Positions 56,201-64,000 of a stretch of 64,000 nt of DNA are shown here, piece by piece. The translations under genes were made by a program, and so were the position numbers. How positions within the stretch are numbered: position 1 is the stretch's first letter; each line of letters starts with the position of its first letter. Source of the DNA: Lineus longissimus (taxonomy: Eukaryota > Nemertea > Pilidiophora > Heteronemertea > Lineidae); assembly GCF_910592395.1 (NCBI RefSeq), contig NC_088308.1, forward strand, positions 4,960,001 through 5,024,000. Reading direction: 5' to 3'. The notes under the pieces were generated by a model that was not told the origin of the DNA, searched no databases, and worked only from the letters and a program-made list of their open reading frames with translations.

Positions 56201-58080
56201 TCTTTTGTGTTAATGATTATTTCAATATGCAACTTCAAGCAACAGGTCCACCTGACTATTGCAGGGTACTGCAGCAAATGCAGTATAGATTGATTTCGCT
56301 GTTAAAGATTGGCTTATAGCAACAAAGCCTGCTAAAGCTGGAGACTGCAACTGTTGTATGGTTTTATTGTGGCTTATGTGATTTTAATTCCTACTTTAGG
56401 ATGCTCATTCAAATAACATGTGCTAACCCTTCCAATTTTAGCCCACTCCACCACAAAGCCCATCGCCCACTCATTCAGCTTCATCAGAATACAGCCGACC
56501 ACCAATGAGGAAGTCTGCCTCATCCAGCAATGCTGCAGGATCCTGGGTGGCCACCCCTGACTGGGTAAGTCTGATCTCATAGTACATTCAATTGATTTGA
56601 GAGTGAGACCGCAGAGAGGCTCTAGCTGATGAAAAGAACCTACCTTTTTGTGACAACTTTTGGTAAGAACATTTTTTGGTAGAGCAAGACATTTTGTATG
56701 AAATTTACGAGAGAGATTAAAATTGATGCTTCTTTTAATACATCGCTCTTCGTGAACATTGGGAACCATTTTTATCTGGATTTTCATAAACAGGATGGAT
56801 ACTAACTTCTGTCTTCTTGGCTTAGCTTGCTTACAGAGTTGACAATGTCTTTAAGGAAAACAAGGTGATGCATGGTCTCTGCATCATAGCATGCCATCAG
56901 TTTCTTTAGGTTTGTCATGACATGCCACAACATATTTCTTGTATTAAAATTCATGCACAATGAACTATCGTTTCATTTTATTTTAATAGAGAGTGCAAGA
57001 ACAAATTTGAAAATCATGGCTACCCCAGTAGTGGGTGTAATTTTTAGCCACTCAGATAGACACAGATAGAAGTGAAATGGGAAAAAATGGCCCTGTCTTT
57101 CTCCTAATAGTCCTATGCCTGCAACTTGTCATTGTTATTTCAGGTGATGTCGTGGAAACAGAAGTTGCCCCTACAGACTATAATGAGATTACTGCAGGTG
57201 TTGGTGCCGCAGGTTGAGAAGATCTGTATTGACAAGTAAGTATGATCTGAGCAATGACTGTATTTGTTTGGAGTTTGTACTTGAAATTGAAGCCTCAAGA
57301 ATGTACATTGATTGATTTGAAAGTATTGTCCATTGTTCTACCAGTACTTTCATGTGACACGACATGGGTATGGGCTCCAAGGTGGATGAAGGATTTGTAC
57401 TACTCCTGTAGGCCTGTATGTGGCACACAGTGCAACACAATAATCAGGGCAGAGCAGCAGAAATGATCTTACATTTACAAAATTAATGACTGCAGTGTAT
57501 GACTTCTTGTTGTTTGCACATAAACTTAAATGTCTCTTTTTCTGTTGTTTATAGGGGCCTGACTGATGAGAGCGAGATCCTGAAATTCCTCCAGCATGGT
57601 ACACTCGTTGGACTGCTTCCAGTACCGCATCCCATCTTGATTAGAAAGTACCAGGCCAATAGCGGCACCACGATGTGGTTCAGGACCTACATGTGGGGAG
57701 TTATATACCTCAGGTAAGAAAATACTATGTGCCAGGTTCACTTACTTTGTGAATTGTTCTGGAGAAATTCATTATCCAAGTCAATTAGTTGGGCGAAAAT
57801 GGTTGGTGAAAAACATTGGAAAATCAGTAGTTCTGATCCTTCAACTCATGCCTCATCCAGAAGCTTTAGATTATTTCAAAATGCAATACACTCTAAAACC
57901 ACCTGGGCCTGACAAAATGTTTTGTATTAATTGAAGGATTCCTAATTTGCTAATGACGCTATGTTTCTTAGTCTCACACAACCATTTCCATCACTCAGCA
58001 TCCTATATCTTTTCAGAAATGTGGATCCACCGATCTGGTACGACACAGACGTGAAACTTTTTGAGATTCAACGTGTTTAA
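47227..58080 (+). CDS. HID1: HID1 domain-containing protein (trans-Golgi / dense-core vesicle factor)
   Basis: Peripheral Golgi protein needed for secretory granule formation. Exons: 47227-47292, 47604-47817, 48187-48302, 48749-48793, 49009-49062, 50310-50478 or 51692-51860, 52704-52761, 53103-53328, 53501-53698, 53979-54069, 54208-54359, 54475-54553, 54774-54835, 55041-55143, 55484-55714, 55906-56183, 56442-56564, 57144-57235, 57555-57713, 58017-58080. This gives 859 aa (human about 788). MGNSDS at the start fits N-myristoylation. Strong family matches: VQDVFTLIPAAEIRA, CAYDPVGYG, FVNYLSRIHREEDF, KKIQFHQELLVLFW, RVGLMHIGVF, the PLFDCLLTIVVN segment, and the C-terminus from TDESEIL to FEIQRV. 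The extra length is in the Ser/Pro-rich linker at about 560-750. The first donor, GTTATT, is weak. Confidence 0.97.
48433..48591. mobile_element. TA-flanked MITE, copy 3 (159 bp, inverted)
   Basis: Lies in HID1 intron 3, in the opposite orientation to copies 1 and 2. It starts CAGTGAAACCTCCC and ends GAGGTTCTGCTG, with TA on both sides (48431-48432, 48592-48593). Confidence 0.8.
50310..50478 (+). other. HID1: HID1 exon 6A, candidate mutually exclusive exon
   Basis: 169 nt, phase 0 in and phase 1 out, acceptor CATTAG, donor GTGAGT. It encodes residues 166-222, including DSCEYIWESGVGFAHSP and LKLLLTCFSETMYLPP. This copy is closer to vertebrate HID1. Confidence 0.92.
51692..51860 (+). other. 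HID1: HID1 exon 6B, candidate mutually exclusive exon
   Basis: Also 169 nt with identical phases, 1.2 kb downstream of 6A; acceptor ATCTAG, donor GTGAGT. By my alignment 36 of 57 residues match 6A. DSCEYIWE and the EIL..LILTC core are kept, but the centre (GVGSVHSPSVSRHHDEARM) and the end (CCSDCMYLAP) differ and add two cysteines. There is no stop, and the splice sites are good. Confidence 0.92.
56826..56864 (+). other. HID1: HID1 candidate 39-nt microexon
   Basis: Between exons 56442-56564 and 57144-57235, CTTAG is followed by 39 open nucleotides in frame (LAYRVDNVFKENK) and then GTGATG. Both neighbouring junctions are phase 0, so inclusion would insert 13 residues between PDW and VMSW without shifting the frame. 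Confidence 0.45.
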
Positions 58081-61000
58081 TTGGAGTAACAGGGAAACAT
58101 AGCGGCTGGGTGCAGAATAGCTGTGTGCGTCTGCTAGGAAATGACGCTTTGGAGATATGACATAATGTGGTGAAGGTTGATAGAAATTGGGAGACTAAAC
58201 ATAGACAAATAACCTAATTCTGGGAAAAGGACTTTTAAATGGCTGTAATGAAGTGCCCAGTGTTTCTACAAATTGACCTACAATAAAAAAATTGGGACTT
58301 TCCAACTTGGTGTAGAATCTCCTAGGGGGCGCAGTCACTTGTGTAAGTTCGCTCTGCTCATGAGGTCAGTTTTTATACCAGACAAGTGGCAAACTAATCA
58401 CATCTTGCAAGATCTCCTACTGTTGTGATATAATTTGCTGGCTTTGTTAATAGTTTGCTGTAGCAAAACGTGCCACATGATGTCATTTTATATTCATGAC
58501 ACAACATAATCAGCTGTTGTTACGATGTCTTGAAAAGTTACACAACTTGCTGCGCCATCTACAGGGATTTATCAGACGTCCGCTTCCTCGTTTCAATGAG
58601 CTGGATTATATCAAACTGTACAATGGGCATGTGAACTGCTATTTTATTGTTATCGTTGGGTCATTTTGTAAACAAAAGAATCAGGAGGACTGGGCCTTTG
58701 AATGATTTGACTGCATGGGGTACTACTTAACTGTAACTGTCATGAAGAGTGAAAAAATCCCTGTAAAAAAGTGGACAAATATCACCTCTGAGTGCACCAA
58801 ATGGGGATCAGAATGTATATAATGGTTAGTAGAATATTAGACATAGGGCGTCACCTGGGGTGAGATTTGTTCACTCTTTAACGAAGGTAGATTGGTTCTT
58901 CGTGTACGCTGTATCGCCATCTTTTCACTTGCCTTTAACATACTACTGTCACGTCGCCTAGAGTCTCACGCCGAATGTGGGGTGTGAACCAAGGACCTCT
59001 TCACCACTAGCCAAGAGTCTGTGCCACAACTCCACAATGGCTCCTTTCTTTACAATTTCCTGAAATTACTATATCTAGTCAGGTCACATTTGAATTTTCT
59101 AAATCTCATCAGTTTTTGGCTAATATTTACCTCACAATAGAGGTAAAATTATCTGATTGCCGAATTTATCTCAACAATACTATGCCTTGGTATTGACTTC
59201 TAGAGTTACAAGTGTTTCTTTGGAAAAATATACAACCGTCACACTTTTTGCAGTATCAGTAAAGTTTATATTTTGTTATAATTCTCTGAGTGGTCGAAAA
59301 AAGTGCGGAGGTAAACTGGTTTCTAAGAATATTACACGTAAGTTTATGGTCAGTTTAAAAAGGGATAAGTAGCAGGTCGTTATGGTATGAGATTCATTCA
59401 ATTCGTACACTTGAAAACAAAAAAAAATTGATGTTTTAAGAGATAAAAATGCTTCGAGAAGTGATCTACGGCGAGTCGTCTTGTTAAATATAGGTGGAAA
59501 AAATCATAATATGTCTCACACTAAAAACATTCTAACAAGTGTGAAGAGCAAAAAGTTCAAAAACAAATTGGTGTCTGTGTACATGTATGATATGTATATT
59601 CTGTTGTATTTGTTGTCAGATAGTTTATTCATCAAATTGCTGTAATAGAAGGTACGAATACTGCTTTGTAAACTTTTCAAGGGCTTGGAAGTATTCAGAA
59701 TTTGCTTATTACATTGTGTTTCATTAAGAAAGAGATGGAGATGCCATTTGATGTTCATGAGCATGTTACCCAGCATTCCTGATATCGGATTATGATTGTT
59801 GTCTGGAAGGTTTTGTTGTATAATTTCACTTTTAAGTTTGATTTTATAGATATTCTACATCTGAATGTGACCACTATGAAAGTGGTGTGAATAATTTTTG
59901 AAATATTTTCAAGTATTGACCATAATTCGGAAGGGAATACGGTTGGAAAATTACCGCAATTATTTCCCAAAAACTGTTGTATCTAATTCAAAAATATAAT
60001 TGTTTTAAGCATTTTATAGTTTATTCTGTGTTGTATAATATATTCAGTAGTAATGACTTGCAAGTCTGTGTGATCAAAGGCAAATTGGTCTGTTGAAATC
60101 TCCTCATGTCTTCTCTTGAGAGATCATGTTTTAAACAGCTGGAATTTCAGATATTTCTCCTACTTTGAATGCATTGGTTTCGAATGGGCGCATTTGTAAG
60201 CACTATTGTCGGGCACAGCTTTCGAACTTAACCTGCCTGCTTGATTTTCATTGAGAATGACTCCCAGAATTGCTTTGAGTGAATATTGTTGTTAAAGATT
60301 TGTTAACCTTTCCCATGTGGCTGGGAGATATTCTTGGCTAATGCTCTCCATGCCATCTTGTAGCAGGCTTTAACTAATCTGGTCATGAACAGACAGCAGC
60401 ACTGCCTTGATAGCCTATTTACAATGTTGGCAAGATTTTCGTACATGTAGGTAGGACACAATAGCGTCAATAGGCGAGAATATCTCGTCGGTCCTCGGAC
60501 AGCCGAAAGTTAAGCTGTTTTAGAATTGTGGAAATTCCGCACGAGAAGGGTTCATGGTAAATAAAGTATTCAAGTGAAACTTGCTTAGAATCTGATTCTG
60601 ATGCTCCTGATTTATTTGCACGATTTTGAGAGGAGCAGTGCTTGTCTTCAGGGTGTGTGCAATTTAACATAATTACGTTTAGTTGGTTAGGGCTTGGCTC
60701 ATGACTAGTAGGGTGGTTGAGAACAGCGACATATCAATGATCTGTATACGTATGAGGTTAAAACTCTGCAGAAGGACAAATTTTGTGTACATTTCTATTC
60801 GTGAGAAGTGTCTGTTCTCAACCTCCCTATGGTAAACAACATCAACTACATGTACATACTGTTGTGTGGTAGTCATGTGGTCTTCCATTCCGTGCTCGGA
60901 TCTGTTCTACATCTATTCCTAAGTCTATCCTCGTGTAACAGTACCTTGTATGTACTTCACAACATTGTGTAGTGCTGCCTGGTGTGGATTTAATTAAATA

Positions 61001-61330
61001 CTTCATGATTGCCTGAGTCATTGTGTCCGTTGGTTGATGTTACATAGTACCAGAAGAAACAATAAACATGATCAAATATTTCCATTTTCAGAAGCCATCT
61101 GAGGAAACGGTGGCAAATTAGTGCGCTATTGATGGGGAGAGGTCCTAGGTATTATGTTATTTAGTTGACCTAAACGAGTAATGTTGTGTATACCTATTTC
61201 AACATCAGACGGGCCTTGGAACTTCTTCTGTATATCATGCGCATATAATATGATAGTCAGCTGGTAACTTTTTTGTTGTAATTGTAAATTATTGTAACTG
61301 TGCCTGAATAAATCTCCAGGTATATGATCG
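58081..61330 (+). other. HID1 3' UTR and downstream DNA
   Basis: AT-rich, no recognised exon. Candidate polyA signals are AATAAA at 58282-58287 and later ones near 61065 and 61306. A fragment near 58930-59040 has a weak tRNA-like B box on the minus strand and may be a SINE remnant. Confidence 0.4.
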
Positions 61331-64000
61331 AAATAGGTGTTGTTGTGATGTTTTGATGAGGGAATAACTGGAGTGCCTGCATTCACGAGTATTTATCTAA
61401 AAATCAAGGTGGGTAATTTGACATGAGTTGGGTCATTTAGCATTTCAAGTGGTAGAGCTATGTTCTATCTTATGGAGGCTTAATTGATGTCAATTAGCAG
61501 ATCCAGATATAGTCATGTAGGTCCTGGCTCCTAACTGTATGCCTATAGCATATGATAGTATCAAAGATCTACAACATGTATCTATGATATATGGAACCTT
61601 GGTCTGGATAGAAGTCTCGATCTGCGGAGCTGCAATTCCTGTATTGCTTGTCTCGGGCCTCGGAAACCTGCGTATCATCAAAGGCACCAGTAGAAATCGC
61701 ACAACAAGGTGCAAATCTGTATCACAGTAGGATCAACCTAAGCTTTATGGGTATATGGACCTTTAAGATACTGGATGCAGAAGTTCAGGCTATAAGCCAG
61801 AAATAGCAAAGATATTTAGGAGCTATATTTTAGACCTTCTGCCCATGATATATCCGCCCTCTATCGGTGGTTTTGTGAGTCGAAAGCGTCATCCGAATTT
61901 TAATGACAACACCGACTTTCGGGTCGAAATAAACACAGATTTCTGTGCATTAAAACACCCAGAGTGACCTATGAACCGTGCATATCAAAGTTACGATTAC
62001 TGTAAGTATCCAAAACTTATGAAAATGTTGTAACTTCACCAAATGAAGCAAAATAGCGATGGTATTTTGGCCGACGGTGCTTTCGTCACGGTCTGTGCAC
62101 AACAACATGCATTCCATGCATGGAAGCATGCATTCGTCATGTCGTAGTGGATCGACTGCATAATGGTTCGTGAGGAAGTGTGTAATACTGTTCTTAGTTG
62201 TTTGTGCAGATGCTTGTGTCTCGAATATTGCTGCCTGACTCGTTGATGGTCACGTTACTTTGGACTAGTTGTGTAACTGCCATGCAGTGAATGTAGGCGT
62301 GTTGTCACTGTTGACGTTGTTTAATGTTTTTTGCCGTCAACACGTTGCCGTTTGCAGGCCATGAGTCACTTGCATCTGCTCTACTGACTGTTTGGTAGTT
62401 GACAAAAGGTCAAGGAGATCCCTTCATTGTAAGAAAACAGTGACACTGCCTTGCACACACCATCATTCATGATTTACATCATTTGCTGGCTGGCTCTGTT
62501 AGCTGCTCAGTCAGTTATGGACAAACCGTTCCGTCATTTCCGGGAGTGAAGTTCCGGAGTGCCATTTTGCAACAGACTGTCGCCAGACAGATAAATACTT
62601 CTCATCCCGCGGAAAGGGGGGTGAGAATTTAAGCTGCTCACTGCCGGCACCATGGACACGGAAGTGCGTACCCCTCTTTTTGTAGTTAACCAGAAGAGAA
62701 GTCTGACTTCCCTCGAGTCCTGAAATGCTTGATTGAGAGAGTCCAAATTAAGAATCCTTCACTTAATACAAAAATCAGGTAGTGAAAACAATGCCAATGG
62801 ATTGGGAGGTAGTACCTCAAGTTGGCAGAGCACTGCATATCAAAAAGGTGGGGAAGCTTTTCAGTGCCTTGCCCTAATTTTTGATTATTTTATAGTGCAT
62901 TGCTTGACATTTAATACTTCATGTGTAGAAAGGTCAGATAAATGAATAGATGAATAAATTTCAGAATGTGTCTTCTCCCATACATGTACATTGATGTGAA
63001 AAAATTCTAACATTGGTGTACTGATGGACAATACTTAAAATAATTATAAAGGCGAGCTTTTCTTTTTCTGATGCATCTGTCCTGTATATTAATCATGGGG
63101 CAGCATGCACCTGCAGCCACAGTTTGTACCTATTCAATATTCATTCTCATTATTCACCTAGTTAGGACTCCCTAAACATTCTGATACTGACAGATAGAAC
63201 GACTTGCCTAACTTCTGCGCAGCAAACTCCAATATGCGTTCATGCTTTCGTTATAGACCTAATGCCCATGACTCACTCACAGGAATCAATATTGGAAGAC
63301 TGCATCAGACCATGCTTTCGTCTATCAATAGTTTCCTAGTGCTGTAGCACTCAGTGTTGACGAGCTGCCAGGGAAGTGGTGTTCTGATATTTTCAAAATT
63401 GAAATTTTTTTGCATTCAACGAGATGTGGGAGTTATGTAAGTGTGTTGCATATGATATTGTATTTAATGGTGGGAGTCCATGATGGCTATGCATCTTCTG
63501 TCAAACCCATACAACTGAACAACATGGCCAGGTCATGGTGGTTGTCGTCGTTATGTTTTCCATTTTTATCATCCTCCCTAGGTAGATTTAATATAGACGA
63601 TTGTAGGGACAGATGTGTGTATTCAAATTGAGATGGGTGCTGAAAATTGCCCTCTGTCAATTTTTAATCCCCAATTAATAGTCTGTCTAGCAGTAGCAGT
63701 ACAGACTTTGTTGGATTGATTGACTGCAGTAGCAGGGGTATGTAGATTCTTTCACCTTGACGTCTGTTGGGTGAAATTTGCTGTTTGTTTTTTTCTCCTT
63801 CTCTTGACAGTATAAGTTGAACGCGATGTGCAGCCAGAATGACCTCTATGCATTTTCTCTGTTTTGAGAAAATAGCCAATAGATAAGGTTTATGTTCTAC
63901 AATCTGATGTAGGCCTGTCGCTTTCAATTTTGAAAGAAACCTATGTGGCACATTATTTCAAGCTTTGGTAATTTTTAAAAATGGTACTGTATACCATCCA
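61331..64000. other. downstream intergenic DNA, possible start of next gene
   Basis: No conserved protein exon was recognised. Around 62520-62665 the sequence is richer in CpG, and GGCACCATGG at 62647-62656 is an ideal start context, followed by GAA|GTGCGT as a possible donor. This could be the first exon of a gene continuing beyond the window, but the evidence is slight. Confidence 0.25.

Overview
The window is nuclear DNA from an animal, most likely a marine invertebrate. Genes have many short exons with GT-AG introns, intergenic DNA is AT-rich with frequent ACATGTA-type words, and non-autonomous repeats are dense. Protein similarity fits an invertebrate bilaterian (lophotrochozoan, ambulacrarian or cephalochordate), but I cannot name the species. 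No bacterial, viral or transposase-coding gene was recognised.

Five conserved protein genes could be traced exon by exon, and every junction is in frame. (1) MACROH2A, + strand, CDS 1648-5991, eight exons plus a duplicated seventh exon. (2) HGS/HRS, - strand, CDS 24348 to 14434, 16 exons, about 756 aa. (3) CFAP96 (C4orf47), + strand, 27336-30062, seven exons, 312 aa. (4) TMA16 (C4orf43), - strand, 46991 to 44371, seven exons, 205 aa. (5) HID1, + strand, 47227-58080, 20 exons plus a duplicated sixth exon and a possible microexon, about 859 aa. TMA16 and HID1 are head to head with only 235 bp between start codons. HGS and CFAP96 diverge across about 3 kb that holds a foldback element. A weaker sixth candidate, a TATA-driven three-exon small-protein gene, lies at 36747-38820.

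The most striking observation is that two unrelated genes each carry a tandem pair of homologous exons of exactly equal length. In MACROH2A both copies are 175 nt, and in HID1 both are 169 nt. In each pair the splice phases are identical and the length is not a multiple of three, so only one copy can be used without shifting the frame. Both look like mutually exclusive alternative exons. The MACROH2A pair changes the macro-domain phosphate loop and sits at a different position from the known vertebrate macroH2A1.1/1.2 exon pair.

The rest is mostly repeats: a roughly 302-bp satellite inside HGS intron 3; a 656-bp foldback element with 89-bp perfect arms and 113-bp internal repeats; an 860-bp hairpin element downstream of TMA16; three copies of a TA-flanked MITE; two copies of a TTAA-ended MITE; a 770-bp TIR element; and several tRNA-derived SINE-like fragments. 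The genes act in separate processes: chromatin (MACROH2A), endosomal sorting (HGS), cilia (CFAP96), 60S ribosome assembly (TMA16) and Golgi/secretory granule formation (HID1). They share neighbourhood rather than pathway.
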